DNA of 64,000 nucleotides from Planctomycetota bacterium (GCA_028291545.1 JAQGHR010000065.1:1-64000); one strand, 5' to 3'. Shown: positions 33,966-44,558, numbered from the stretch's first letter. Numbers and translations are program-made. The notes: generated by a model not told the origin, from the letters alone.

Positions 33966-35153
33966 TCAGACTTCCACGGCCACCAGCTTCGCCGCCTTCT
34001 TCAGGGCGTCGGCCTTGTCGGTCTTTTCCCAGGTGAATTCGGGCTCGTTGCGGCCGAAGTGGCCGCCGGAGGCGGTCTTGCGGTAGATGGGGCGGCGGAG
34101 GTCGAGGTGTTTGATGATGCCGCTGGGGGTCAAGGGGAACGTCTTGCGGATCAAGGCGGCGATCTGTTCGTCGGGGATCTGGCCGGTGCCTTCGGTGTCG
34201 ACGTGGATGCTGACCGGCTCGGAAACGCCGATGGCGTAGGCGAGCTGGATCTCGCAACGGTCGGCGAGGCCGGCGGCGACGACGTTCTTGGCGACGTAGC
34301 GGGCCATGTAGGCGGCCGAGCGGTCGACCTTCGTGGGGTCCTTGCCGCTGAAGGCGCCGCCGCCGTGGCGGGCGCGGCCGCCGTAGGTATCGACGATGAT
34401 TTTCCGGCCGGTCACGCCCGAGTCGCCGTGGGGGCCGCCGACGACGAACTTGCCCGTCGGGTTGATGTGGTAGATCGTCCCCTCGTGCGAGAGGTCCTCC
34501 GGCAGGCAGGGGTCGATCACCTGCTTGCGGATCACCTCGCACAGGGTCTTGTGGTCGACGTCCGGCGCGTGCTGGGTGGAGACGACCACCGTATGCACGC
34601 GGACGGGCACGCCGTTCTCGTACTCGATCGTGACCTGGCTCTTGGCGTCCGGCCGCAGCCACTTGATCGTGCCGTTCTGGCGCAATTCGGTGATCCGGTT
34701 GATGATCCGGTGCGACAGGGCGATCGGCAGCGGCATCAGCTCGGGCGTCTCGTTGGAGGCGTAACCGAACATCAGGCCCTGGTCGCCGGCGCCGATGTCC
34801 TTGCCGGTGGAGGCGTCCTCGTTCACGCCCTGGGCGATGTCGGGCGATTGCTTGCCGAGGGCGACCATCACGGCGCAGGTGGTGGCATCAAAGCCCATGT
34901 CGCTGGACGTGTAGCCGATATCGCGGACGATCTGGCGGACGATCGTGGGATAGTCGACCATGGCCTTGGTGGTGATCTCGCCGGCCAGGCAGACCAGGCC
35001 GGTGGTCAACAAGGTTTCGCAGGCGACGCGGGCGTACGGATCTTGCGCCAGGATCGCGTCGAGGATGCCATCGGAGATCTGGTCGGCCATCTTGTCGGGA
35101 TGGCCCATCGACACCGATTCGCTGGTGAACAAGTAACGGCTGGCTTGGGACAC
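33966..35153 (-). CDS. metK: S-adenosylmethionine synthase
   Basis: [27 protein letters not shown]...[12 protein letters not shown]...[27 protein letters not shown]. Confidence 0.97.
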   Translation of the reverse strand: MSQASRYLFTSESVSMGHPDKMADQISDGILDAILAQDPYARVACETLLTTGLVCLAGEITTKAMVDYPTIVRQIVRDIGYTSSDMGFDATTCAVMVALGKQSPDIAQGVNEDASTGKDIGAGDQGLMFGYASNETPELMPLPIALSHRIINRITELRQNGTIKWLRPDAKSQVTIEYENGVPVRVHTVVVSTQHAPDVDHKTLCEVIRKQVIDPCLPEDLSHEGTIYHINPTGKFVVGGPHGDSGVTGRKIIVDTYGGRARHGGGAFSGKDPTKVDRSAAYMARYVAKNVVAAGLADRCEIQLAYAIGVSEPVSIHVDTEGTGQIPDEQIAALIRKTFPLTPSGIIKHLDLRRPIYRKTASGGHFGRNEPEFTWEKTDKADALKKAAKLVAVEV

Positions 35154-35290
35154 GTCGATGGGCCTCCCTTGGCCGTGAACTGTCTCGAATCCTCGGCCGA
35201 CGCATGAACACTACGGCGGCCTCACAGGTCTGCGAGTGTATCAACCTCCTCGCCGCGCTGTAAAGCGAGACTGCGAGCGCGAGCGGAGGG

Positions 35291-37231
35291 TCACTTCGCG
35301 GTCGGCTCAAACAGGTGTCTCAGGAGATCGGCCTTCGATGGGTCGAAAACCTGGAGGATCTCCAGATCGGCGCGGGCGAGGCGGTCCTCCTTGAGTTTCA
35401 ATTCGCAGGTGATGAGGTTCATCCGTGCGACGTCGAGCGAGGGGTCCAGGCGGAGGGCCTCCCGACTGGCGGCGGCGGATGGTCGCCATTCGCGCTGCTG
35501 GAGGAGGATGTGGCCCAGCCTCTGGTGATAGTCGGCGCGGCGGGGATTGACCGCGATCACGCGTCGGGTGTAGTCGGCAGCCAGCTCCCATCGGTTCTTG
35601 TTCAGGGCGATCAAGGAGGCGCGGTCGAGGAGCAATTCCCCCTTCGGGGCCTGGACCAGCGCCTCCTGAATCGCGGCGAGCGCGGCGGTCTGGCGGTCGT
35701 CCAGCAGGAGGGCTTCGCCCAGGACGCCCCTGGCGAGCTGGTCGTCGGGATCGTCTTTCACGGCCGTCGTGAGCAGTTTCGTGGCCATCTGACCGAAGCT
35801 GGCACGCTCGGCTTCGCTCCGGCGGGTCTCCCCTTCGTGGACGAGCGCGACGCCCAGGTCGCGCAGGGCGGCGCGACGGGAGTCGGGATCGGTCTTGCCC
35901 GGGTGGAAGAGTTCCAGCGGTGCGCCGTTCTGGCTCGCGCTCGCTCCGGTGGGGTTCCGGGACGGTTCCTCCACCGCCGGGTTGCGAGCGATGCGGTGGT
36001 TCGTGGTGGCGTTGTGGACGATGTCGGTATTCTTCAGCACGGGCATGTGGCACTGGATGCAGGAGTCGTCCTTGCTGCGCGCCCGCCGCTCGGGCTCGGC
36101 GATGCTGCATCCCGTCCTGTTCGGTCCGTGACAGGCGAGGCAGCGATCACGAAAATAGGCGACGCGTTCGGCGGGTTCCGGGGTGCGGTGGGGGTCGTGA
36201 CAGGAGATGCAGCCGAGCGTGCCCTGGGTCTCCCGGAAGCAGCGGCTATCGCGCATCTGCTCCACATGGCCGACCGCCCGATTGGTGGTCGAGCGGTTGT
36301 CCGTCCGATGATAAACCGCCAGGAACTCGCCCAGGGGAAGACCCGGCCGGAAGTCGCGGAGCGTCGCGCCCGCCCGCTCGATCCGATGATCGCCCTGGAG
36401 GTGGCACTGCTCGCAGACGGAATCGCGCAAGGTGAGGTCGAGGCGACGCGGGTTGACGATGGTCACGTCGATCCCATTGAGCATCCTGGGCGCCTTCACA
36501 TGAAGCTCGCCCGGTCCGTGGCAGCGCTCGCAGCCGATCGATTCGCCGCGAAACGTGGGCGGGAGGTAGCGATTGACCGCATCCCCGGCCGGCTCGACGC
36601 GGTTGGAATGGCAGGACAGGCATGCCGGATCGATCGGCCGCTCGAAATGGGAGTTCATCTGGTCGAAACCGGGGGCGAGGCCCCACCGCCCTTCCTGGCT
36701 GTACCAGGAGATCGGCGACTGGACGAGATAGCCGTCGCTCTCCGACAGGAACGACCGGCCCCGCGTCCCCGAGCCCAGGATGTAGCTCACCACGGCCTCC
36801 ACGCTGACGACCGCGCGGCCCTGAGCATCGCGGCGAGTCTCGCGATCATAGACGCGGCCGTCCCGGCTGGTGATCGAATACTCGAATCCCGCCGCCTGGA
36901 ACACCTGCCCCACCGGCGCATCCCCTGCATCATGGCCGGGCAGCGCCGCGGCCGACGACAGGGATCGCCCCATCGGATGCTTGCGATAGCTCGCGGCGAT
37001 CTCCGCGTGGCAAGTGGCGCACGCCGCGTCGCCCACGTAATTGACCCCCATCTTCACATTCTCGTACGGAGATTCCAGGCGAGCCATGCTCTGCCTGGCT
37101 CCGTACCTCGGCCCGGTGCCCCTCCACCACGACCACCCCAGGCCCGCGGCCAGGCACGCCGTCGCGCCCAGTGAGAGGACGATCTGCAGTCGCCTTCGCG
37201 AAGAGATCCGAACTGATGGAACCGTGGCCAT
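35291..37231 (-). CDS. N-terminal multiheme (7 CXXCH) cytochrome c, C-terminal TPR protein
   Basis: CATCH, CLSCH, CERCH, CEQCH, CISCH, CLACH, CIQCH, followed by TPR-like repeats. Confidence 0.85.
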   Translation of the reverse strand: MATVPSVRISSRRRLQIVLSLGATACLAAGLGWSWWRGTGPRYGARQSMARLESPYENVKMGVNYVGDAACATCHAEIAASYRKHPMGRSLSSAAALPGHDAGDAPVGQVFQAAGFEYSITSRDGRVYDRETRRDAQGRAVVSVEAVVSYILGSGTRGRSFLSESDGYLVQSPISWYSQEGRWGLAPGFDQMNSHFERPIDPACLSCHSNRVEPAGDAVNRYLPPTFRGESIGCERCHGPGELHVKAPRMLNGIDVTIVNPRRLDLTLRDSVCEQCHLQGDHRIERAGATLRDFRPGLPLGEFLAVYHRTDNRSTTNRAVGHVEQMRDSRCFRETQGTLGCISCHDPHRTPEPAERVAYFRDRCLACHGPNRTGCSIAEPERRARSKDDSCIQCHMPVLKNTDIVHNATTNHRIARNPAVEEPSRNPTGASASQNGAPLELFHPGKTDPDSRRAALRDLGVALVHEGETRRSEAERASFGQMATKLLTTAVKDDPDDQLARGVLGEALLLDDRQTAALAAIQEALVQAPKGELLLDRASLIALNKNRWELAADYTRRVIAVNPRRADYHQRLGHILLQQREWRPSAAASREALRLDPSLDVARMNLITCELKLKEDRLARADLEILQVFDPSKADLLRHLFEPTAK

Positions 37232-37336
37232 GGGATGGCTTCCCTGCGAACTGAAGCGCCGCTCTTCTTCGCCCTCGCAAGGGTAACACTCTACCGGGAG
37301 TCACGGCCTTGTGACCAGCAAGGGGCGGACGGGGAA

Positions 37337-37525
37337 CGGAAGAGGGTTCACGCAGAGACGGGGAGGCGCAGAGGAGACCAAAATATTGTAAATTATTTAT
37401 TAGCCAAAATTATAAACAATATTAATTAATGAGTCTTAACTACTACATCTTGGCCCACGCTCCTACCTGCTCTCGCTCTCTCTTCCTCTGCGCCTCCCCG
37501 CCTCTGCGTGAACCCTCTTCCGTTC
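37337..37525. repeat. inverted repeat family CACGCAGAGaCGGGGAGGCGCAGAG, copy B, with AT-rich core
   Basis: gaagagggttcacgcagagacggggaggcgcagaggag ... ctcttcctctgcgcctccccgcctctgcgtgaaccctcttc. Confidence 0.85.
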
Positions 37526-37533
37526 CCAGAGCC

Positions 37534-38367
37534 TCAGTTCTCCGTCCTCTGCTCGCCGACATCGCGGTCGCGGTCGCGGCGATACCAGCTCCAGAGCAGG
37601 CGGTGGGTTGCGTAATCGAGGAGGGACTGGGACGTGGGGAAGGCGAAGTCCTGGGGGGGGCCGTCTTCGAGCAGGGCGAGCGTGGAGGGGGTCACGAACG
37701 CGTCCGAGGCCAGGGTGCGGAGATCCTCCAGGAAGATCGGGAAGTTCTCGGCCGCCAGCGGCCAGATCCGGTCGCCGAGATAGGCGTAATTCATCTGGTT
37801 CTCGATCACTCGCAGCGTGACCCGAGGGTCGCGACGGACGATGACGACCTCGCCCACCGGGTCGCGCGGCACGCGCACGGCGCGTTGTCGCCGGGCGATC
37901 ATCTGGGGCCGTCTCAGCAGGGCGTTCAGGCCGGTGGAGACCGCCACGATCCAGGTCGGCGGGCTCACGTCGCGGAACTCGTCCTCCATCTCGACCTTGC
38001 CGGCGGCGATCAGCTCGATCTTGTCCCACGGGACCCAGTGGGTCGGCTCGCCGCGCAGGCCCGTCACGCGGAAGCCCTCGGGCAGGCAGGCCGCGCCGTG
38101 GATCGTGCGAGGCGGACTCAAATTGGGGAACAGGTCCGCCCGCCTGGCCTCGGCCGCCACGCCCTGCTCGTACAGGCCATCGAGCAGGTCGCGGGCCTCG
38201 ATCTCGGACAGCGGCCGCGGCCAGACCCCGGGCGAATGCGCGACCCATCGCATGGCATCGGTCGGGTGGATTCCTGTCACCCGGCACAAGAGGTCGCGCA
38301 CGGCCTGCGGGTCGTCGGGCGCGTCGAACAGGACGAGCCGGTAACCGTCGTCCGCCTTGGCCATCAT
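37534..38367 (-). CDS. hypothetical protein
   Basis: 277 aa ORF; N-terminal VRDLLCRVTGIHPTDAMRWVAHSPGVWPRPLSEIEARDLLDGLYEQGV; no confident family. Confidence 0.65.
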   Translation of the reverse strand: MMAKADDGYRLVLFDAPDDPQAVRDLLCRVTGIHPTDAMRWVAHSPGVWPRPLSEIEARDLLDGLYEQGVAAEARRADLFPNLSPPRTIHGAACLPEGFRVTGLRGEPTHWVPWDKIELIAAGKVEMEDEFRDVSPPTWIVAVSTGLNALLRRPQMIARRQRAVRVPRDPVGEVVIVRRDPRVTLRVIENQMNYAYLGDRIWPLAAENFPIFLEDLRTLASDAFVTPSTLALLEDGPPQDFAFPTSQSLLDYATHRLLWSWYRRDRDRDVGEQRTEN

Positions 38368-38468
38368 TCGCCCCGCCTCGTCCGCGATTGATCCAGCCCG
38401 ATCCTATCAGGCGTGAGGCCTCCCGCCAATCGGCATGAGGAGTCCGAGGGCGACCGGTTCAAGGCGAG

Positions 38469-39392
38469 TCAAGTCCCCGCGGGCTTGACCTTCGCGGCTG
38501 CGCTTCGCACCTTCTGCTTCATTTCGTGGAAGCGGGCTTGCGCCCGGAGCGCCTGTTCGTTGCGCCACAGAGTTTGAGCCTCGCCGAGCTTGACCCGAGC
38601 GGGCTCCGCCTTGCCGTCATCGAACAGCCGGACCGCCGCGTCCAGGCGCAGAAGGACCTGGGACTCCACCGCGGAAAGCTCCATCGAGGCCCGCGCTCGG
38701 TCCGCCTTGGCGAGATCGTCTCTCGATCGTTCGAACTCGTTTTTCTTGCTCAACACCTCGGCCAGGGCGGCCTTTTGCGCGGCCTGGAGATGGGTGATTT
38801 GCTTCTCGAACGTGTACTGCTGAAGAACCTTCAGCTTGGTGTTCGCGTTTACCAGGACGATCTCGCTCTTCTGGGCGCTCATCCTGTCTTCCACGAGTTG
38901 GCTCTCCGAGATCGAGCCCCGCTTGGTCATCTTCTCCGACCAGGCTACTCGATCTTTGGCGCGGGCCACCTCGGACTCCGCCAGCTTGATCTCTCCCGTG
39001 ACCGTCTGGAGATCCTGAGGAATGGTCCCCCGGCGATACTCCTCGATCGCGATGTTCGCGAAGTTACTCGCAAGCTCCGCTTTTCCCAGGGCGGCTTTGG
39101 CTCGTTCGACTGCGATCGCGGCCTGTTCGTGTTGCAGCCGCAGCGTCTCGGCCGCGTCCATGCGTCCCAGAATCTCACCGGCGAGGGCTTCGATCGCCGC
39201 GCGCTCACCCTCACCCTGGGGTCTGCCCAGTGCCGGGCTGAAGGCGAGGCCAACGAGCAGCAAGCCAGGAACCAGCCCACGAAGCTCGTCCCCAAGGCGT
39301 CCGATGATCGATGGCAAGTTCATGAGACTCCAACCTTTCTTGAGGGAGACGTGAACAGGGATTTCGGCGTCGCGATCGGAGGACGGGCTCAT
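38469..39392 (-). CDS. exported coiled-coil protein, HlyD/adaptor-like
   Basis: KRGSISESQLVEDRMSAQKSEIVLVNANTKLKVLQQYTFEKQITHLQAAQ, similar to coiled-coil hairpins of membrane-fusion proteins; overlaps the upstream gene by ATGA. Confidence 0.6.
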   Translation of the reverse strand: MSPSSDRDAEIPVHVSLKKGWSLMNLPSIIGRLGDELRGLVPGLLLVGLAFSPALGRPQGEGERAAIEALAGEILGRMDAAETLRLQHEQAAIAVERAKAALGKAELASNFANIAIEEYRRGTIPQDLQTVTGEIKLAESEVARAKDRVAWSEKMTKRGSISESQLVEDRMSAQKSEIVLVNANTKLKVLQQYTFEKQITHLQAAQKAALAEVLSKKNEFERSRDDLAKADRARASMELSAVESQVLLRLDAAVRLFDDGKAEPARVKLGEAQTLWRNEQALRAQARFHEMKQKVRSAAAKVKPAGT

Positions 39393-40651
39393 TTTTTCGG
39401 GACGTTCCGCGCGATCGTCTCGAACGAGGCGAGGAAGCTCTTCCAGTCGTCGAACGGCAGGATACCCATCGACGGGTATGCGGCCAGGCGCTGCGTCTGG
39501 ACCTCGGTCCAGGCAGAGACGAGCCGATCTTGCGCCGAGAGGACCGCACCCCGCGCCGCCAGCAGTTGCTGCGACGACTTCAGACCGTCGCCTTGACGAG
39601 TCAGGTCGACACCGGCCGCAGGTGGGGCGATGATCTGATCCAGCAGGTCGGCCTCGAGGCGGATCTCCAGGCTCAGCGAGGCCTTCTCCTCTTCGTAGGC
39701 CTGAATCGCCCGCACGAGTCGCCGGACCCGCGACCTCACGAGCATCGCCGCGCGATCGTCCGCGACACTGCGCGCGGCGGCCGTCAACAGGTCATCGAGC
39801 CTGCCCTCGTTCGTGATCGCGACTTCGCGCGCGGAGATCCCCCCGGCGACGAAGTCCGGCGGAACAGGCAGGCGCCCCACGATCGCGCCGATTTCCTGGA
39901 AATCGTGGTCATCCTTGGCCCTCCATTCACCGAGCTCTTCGAACACGCGGCGGAACCCGTCGTGGAGCGACGGACCGGGCAAGAGCTTTGTACCCGGAGG
40001 CAGGCCGAGACTCACGTGGAATGCGTCCAGGGAGTCGCGGAACTCCCGCTCACGATCGAGCATGGCGGCCCGCGCCGCACGCACGTTTCCGGCGAACTGC
40101 TCGACGTGAATCGGGGCGATGCCCGACGAGGATTTCGCGGTCTGCCGGTAGAGGTCGTACAATCCCTCATAGCCGGTGAGCTTCCGGCTCGCCACTTCGG
40201 CGGATTGCAGGCGACGGAGGACGTCGAGATAGGCCGGCGCGGGGTCGAGGAATTTTCCAGCCGGGTCCGGTTCGCGCGCCGCGAGATACTCCGCGCGAAA
40301 CCGTGCGAAATCACTGACGCCCGCTTTCGCGATCTCGGCCGCCCAGTTCTTCGAGCCCAGGACCGCCAACCGATCCGCCGGGCTCGTGGGTTTCGGAGAA
40401 CGCGACCGGATCAGGGCGATCCCATACACCTCCTCCAGGCCGATAGTGATCGGTTTCGTCCCCGCGGGCCATCCCGCGATCCGAACCGGATCCATGAGTC
40501 GTGCCCCGGGACCTCTCGGCGCCACGAAGCCGGCCGCTGGCTTCTCGTCCGATCGGATCGTCTCCGTTGGCGGTCGTCGGACCTCCTGGCAGAAGGCGGG
40601 AGCGACCAGGACGAGCACCAAGGTAATCGGAGCGAGTGTCGCGCATCGCAT
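39389..40651 (-). CDS. exported TolC-like protein (putative)
   Basis: Signal MRCATLAPITLVLVLVAPAFC; helical body with FHVSLGLPPGTKLLPGPSL and LAAYPSMGILPFDDWKSF, recalling planctomycete TolC-like proteins. Confidence 0.5.
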   Translation of the reverse strand: MRCATLAPITLVLVLVAPAFCQEVRRPPTETIRSDEKPAAGFVAPRGPGARLMDPVRIAGWPAGTKPITIGLEEVYGIALIRSRSPKPTSPADRLAVLGSKNWAAEIAKAGVSDFARFRAEYLAAREPDPAGKFLDPAPAYLDVLRRLQSAEVASRKLTGYEGLYDLYRQTAKSSSGIAPIHVEQFAGNVRAARAAMLDREREFRDSLDAFHVSLGLPPGTKLLPGPSLHDGFRRVFEELGEWRAKDDHDFQEIGAIVGRLPVPPDFVAGGISAREVAITNEGRLDDLLTAAARSVADDRAAMLVRSRVRRLVRAIQAYEEEKASLSLEIRLEADLLDQIIAPPAAGVDLTRQGDGLKSSQQLLAARGAVLSAQDRLVSAWTEVQTQRLAAYPSMGILPFDDWKSFLASFETIARNVPKK

Positions 40652-40745
40652 CGTCGCGGGCCTCGGGCGAGAAAGGGATCGCGGCCAGTGCCATCCCCCA
40701 CGATACCAGAGCCCAGGCATCACTCAAGCGAATTACGCGATCCCG

Positions 40746-41402
40746 TCAGGCCATCGGCCCGATCGGGTCCGCGAAGAGATCGCGGAGCGCGAGGGCGAAC
40801 CCCGGCAGCACGGTGCCGCCGTCGAGCGTGCCGGACTCGCGGACGAGGCGGGAGCGATCGGGGGCCGTATAGGCGCGGACGGTCTTCTTCTGGGGATCGA
40901 CGTACCAGACCAGCTCGACCCCGCAGGCGAAGTAATCCGCCAGCTTGGCGGCCATCTCTTTCTTCGTGTTCGACTCGCTGAGGACTTCGACGGCGAGATT
41001 CGGGATCGCGGGGCAGACCTTCTCTTGCGGCATGCGATGCCCGGGGATGCGTTCGCGAGAGAGGAAGGAGGCGTCGGGGATGCGAATCAGGCCGGGATTG
41101 AGACGGTAGGGACCATCGGCCCCGACGACGACCCCGGAGCGGAGCGGGCGGACGAAGTTGCTCAGAAATGTGCCGATCAGGCCCGCGAGGTGGGATTCGT
41201 AGAGCCCGCCAGTCTTTTTCACCAGAACGCCATCGACCAACTCGTAGAGTCCGTCCTCGTGGTCGTGAATCGTGATGAGATTCTGTTCCGTGGCCGTCCC
41301 CGGGGCGGGATCTCGCCGTATCCGCCAGATCGGGATCGGGCCGAACCGTCGGAACAGGTCGAGAGCGGTCCAATCGTTCCGGGTTTCGGCATCGATGGCC
41401 AT
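40746..41402 (-). CDS. Uma2 family (DUF820) protein, PD-(D/E)XK-like
   Basis: GLYELVDGVLVKK...IPDASFLSRERIP...IPNLAVEVLSESNTKKEMAAKLADYFACGVELVWYVDP. Confidence 0.85.
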   Translation of the reverse strand: MAIDAETRNDWTALDLFRRFGPIPIWRIRRDPAPGTATEQNLITIHDHEDGLYELVDGVLVKKTGGLYESHLAGLIGTFLSNFVRPLRSGVVVGADGPYRLNPGLIRIPDASFLSRERIPGHRMPQEKVCPAIPNLAVEVLSESNTKKEMAAKLADYFACGVELVWYVDPQKKTVRAYTAPDRSRLVRESGTLDGGTVLPGFALALRDLFADPIGPMA

Positions 41403-41437
41403 GTTTTCTCCGCCTCAGGCCGTGACCACGGATTTCT

Positions 41438-41464
41438 TGTAGGGTGGGTCAGCCCGCCCTACAA
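41438..41464. repeat. short inverted repeat TTGTAGGGTGGG...CCGCCCTACAA
   Basis: ttgtagggtgggtcagcccgccctacaa. Confidence 0.6.
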
Positions 41465-41647
41465 ATCACGGATCGCCGCGTCCATGTGCGAGGCAGGGGC
41501 GGGGTTCCGCCCGTCTTGAAAAACGTGTGCGGCAATCGAACCCTGGCAGCTTGCATGCCCGGTTCGTTACAGTAGATAGGATCGGGCGGGGCCAATTTGA
41601 GGGCTCACGCCCAGGAGACGATCATCAACCACGGAAGCGAGGTCGGC

Positions 41648-44527
41648 ATGGTGCGCTGGACCCTGACGTGTCTGCTTATGGGGCTGGTTCCAACATTCGC
41701 GATCGCGGCCGACGGGGGGACGATCGCCAAGGCGAAGGGGCTGGCGCAATCGGGCAAATATGCGGAGGCCCTCGATGCGTATGAGGCCCTGGTCAAGGAT
41801 GCGAAGGACGACGCGGAGAAGATGACGATCGCCCTCGGCCGGGCGGATGCCCTGGTCGCCACGGGCGAGTTGAATAAAGCGGCCGAGGCACTCAAGCCGT
41901 TCGCCGAGGGAGACGCGCCGAATCCCGACGCCGCCGCGGCGATGGCGGACCTGGAGTTCGGGCGAGGTCGATGGGAGAAGGCCGAGGCGCTGGCCAACGC
42001 GGCGCTGAAGGTCAAGGCCGATCACATCCGGGCCAAATGGGTCCTCGCCAACCTGCTGGACGCCACCGGCAAGACCAAGGAGGCCGACGCCCTCTACAAG
42101 GGCTTCATCGACTACCACAACGTCCACGGCCGGGAACTCTCCCGCGACGCCGACAGCCTCCTCATCATCGGCCAGGCCGCCGAGCGCTACTATCGGGCCA
42201 ATGCGCGGGGCGCGGAGTTGAAGGAGACGCTCGAAGAAGTCATCAACGACTTATATGAAGGCGCCTTGCGGGCCGACCCCAAGTGCTGGCGGGCGCCCCT
42301 ACTTGAAGGCCGGCTCTTCCTCTCAGGCTACAATGAGCGGGCGGCCATGAAGGAACTGGTGCGGGCGCAGCGGATCAATCCGGCCGCGCCGGAGATCCTC
42401 GTCACGCTCGGCCAGGCGGATTTGCAGGGCTATAAACTCGCCTCGGGCCGGAAGCGGGCCGACGCCGCGCTGGAGATCAACCCGCATTACGGCCCGGCCC
42501 ACATCCTCCTGGCCGACCTGAACATCTCCGACGAGAAGTTCAAGGACGCGATGGAGGCCGCCAAGAAGGCCGTGGTCGAGAACCCTCGCGACGAGGAAGC
42601 GCTCGGCCGTCTCGCGGCCGCATACCGGCTACTCGTGGACCCGGTGGGTGCCGCCGCCGCCGAGGCCGTCGCCGTGGCGAACAACCCCAGGCCCGCCGCG
42701 TTCTACGCCGCCCTGGGCGAGCGCCTCGCCGACCGCCGCAAGTATCATTCCGCCGAACGCGCCTTCCTCAAGGCCATCGCGGCCGACCCCGATCGCGCCG
42801 ATACCCGCATCGGCCTGGGGATGCTTTATATGCAGATCGGCCGCGAGGACGAGGCCAATGACCTGTTCACCGTCGCCTTCGCCGCCGACCCGTTCAACGT
42901 CCGCGCCGACAACATGATGAAAGTCCTGCGGCACCTCGCCACGTACACCACGATCGATTCGCCGCATTATCAGGTGCTCGTCCTTCCCGGCCAGGATGCG
43001 CTGCTCGGCAAGTACATGTCGCGCTACCTGGAGCAGATCCACGACGACGCGGCCAAGCGCCTGGGCTTCGACCTGCCGGCGAAGACGAAGATCGAGATCC
43101 TGAAGGACCACCAGTGGTTCAGCGGTCGCACGACGGGCCTGCCGTTCATCCCCACCGTCGGGGCCTGCACGGGCAAGATCATCGCCATGGCCAGCCCCCA
43201 GCCGATGAAGTCGCCGTATAACTGGGCACGCGTGATCACGCACGAGATGACCCACGTCATCAACCTCCAGCAGACCGACTTCAACATCCCCCACTGGTAT
43301 ACCGAGTGCCTGGCCGTCGAGAGCGAGAAGAGCCCGAGGCCGCAGGAGTGGAACAAGCTCCTTTTGGAACGCGTGCCCTCCCGCAAGAAGCTCCACAATC
43401 TGGACACGATCAACCTCGGCTTCATCCGCCCCAACGAGCCCGCCGACCGCTCGATGGCGTACTGCCAGGCCCAGCTTTACGGCCAGTACATGGTCAAGCG
43501 GTTCGGACCCGACGCCAACGTGAAGATGCTCAACGCCTACCGCCGCGGCCTCACGACCGAGCAGGCTATCAACGACAGCTTCCACGTCGACAAGGCCGAC
43601 TTCGAGAAGGCGTATCTCACGTTCCTCGACGAGACCGTGAAGACGATTCGCGCCCGGGTGAACGACGAGAAGCCCGTGAAGTTCTCGGCGCTCCAGCAGG
43701 AGCTCAAGGCCAAGCCCGACGACGCCGACCTCAACGCCAGGATGGCGTACGAACACTTCGCCCGCCGCGAGCTGCGCGAGGCCCGGCCGTTCGCGGATAA
43801 AGCCCTCGAACTCAAGCCGCACCACCCGCTCGCCTCGTACGTGAAGGCGCGGCTCATGCAGTCCATCGGCGATAACTCCGCCGCGCTGGAGATCCTTGAG
43901 CCGGCGCTCGACATGGCCAATCCCAACGAGCGCGTGATCGACCTCCTTGCCGAGCTTCAGATGAAGGCCGGCAAGCTCGACGACGCCGAGAAGCTCTACG
44001 AGATGGCCCGCAAGGACGACCCCGCCCAGACCAAGTGGATTGCCGGCCTGGCCCGCATCCACCTCCGCAAGACCGAAAAGGCCAAGGATGAGAAGAACGA
44101 CGTCGAGGCCGCCTCCTACGAGGCCAAGTTCCTGAACGACCTCTCGATGATCGCCGCCAACGACGCCGACGACCTCCCGATGCGCCAGGCGTTGGCCAGC
44201 TACCATTTCAAGGCCGGCCGCATGGCGGATGCCGAAAAATGGGCCTGGGAATGCCTCTACGTCCAGGTCTACGACCCCGCCAACCACGTCACGCTCGCCG
44301 ACGTCCTCTCCGCCGAGAAGAAGTTCCCCGAGGCCATCGAGGAGTATCAGACGGCCATCGAGCTGAAGGTCAAGAAGCCCAACGACGTCAAGCTCAAGCT
44401 CGCCCAGGCCCAGGTCGGCGCGGGCAAGAAAACGGATGCGAAAACCACGCTCGACGCTGTCCTCAAGTCCGACCCGGAGCACCCGGAAGCGAAGGCCCTG
44501 AAGGAGGAGATGGATAAGGGGAAGTGA
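41648..44527 (+). CDS. TPR protein with gluzincin-type (HEMTH) metallopeptidase core
   Basis: Many TPR helices; central ARVITHEMTHVINLQQTDFNIPHWYTECLAVESEK; signal peptide MVRWTLTCLLMGLVPTFAIAA. Confidence 0.8.
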   Translation: MVRWTLTCLLMGLVPTFAIAADGGTIAKAKGLAQSGKYAEALDAYEALVKDAKDDAEKMTIALGRADALVATGELNKAAEALKPFAEGDAPNPDAAAAMADLEFGRGRWEKAEALANAALKVKADHIRAKWVLANLLDATGKTKEADALYKGFIDYHNVHGRELSRDADSLLIIGQAAERYYRANARGAELKETLEEVINDLYEGALRADPKCWRAPLLEGRLFLSGYNERAAMKELVRAQRINPAAPEILVTLGQADLQGYKLASGRKRADAALEINPHYGPAHILLADLNISDEKFKDAMEAAKKAVVENPRDEEALGRLAAAYRLLVDPVGAAAAEAVAVANNPRPAAFYAALGERLADRRKYHSAERAFLKAIAADPDRADTRIGLGMLYMQIGREDEANDLFTVAFAADPFNVRADNMMKVLRHLATYTTIDSPHYQVLVLPGQDALLGKYMSRYLEQIHDDAAKRLGFDLPAKTKIEILKDHQWFSGRTTGLPFIPTVGACTGKIIAMASPQPMKSPYNWARVITHEMTHVINLQQTDFNIPHWYTECLAVESEKSPRPQEWNKLLLERVPSRKKLHNLDTINLGFIRPNEPADRSMAYCQAQLYGQYMVKRFGPDANVKMLNAYRRGLTTEQAINDSFHVDKADFEKAYLTFLDETVKTIRARVNDEKPVKFSALQQELKAKPDDADLNARMAYEHFARRELREARPFADKALELKPHHPLASYVKARLMQSIGDNSAALEILEPALDMANPNERVIDLLAELQMKAGKLDDAEKLYEMARKDDPAQTKWIAGLARIHLRKTEKAKDEKNDVEAASYEAKFLNDLSMIAANDADDLPMRQALASYHFKAGRMADAEKWAWECLYVQVYDPANHVTLADVLSAEKKFPEAIEEYQTAIELKVKKPNDVKLKLAQAQVGAGKKTDAKTTLDAVLKSDPEHPEAKALKEEMDKGK

Positions 44528-44558
44528 CGGGACTGATGCCCTTCCCTCCCGCTTTTCC

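Noticed and set aside
35154-35290. SAM riboswitch upstream of metK
   Set aside because: No recognisable SAM-I/II/IV core by eye in the metK leader.
35315-37174. 619 aa + strand ORF
   Set aside because: Antisense to the heptaheme/TPR gene with seven CXXCH motifs.
42629-44482. 617 aa minus-strand ORF
   Set aside because: Antisense to the TPR-peptidase gene with clear signal peptide and HEMTH motif.
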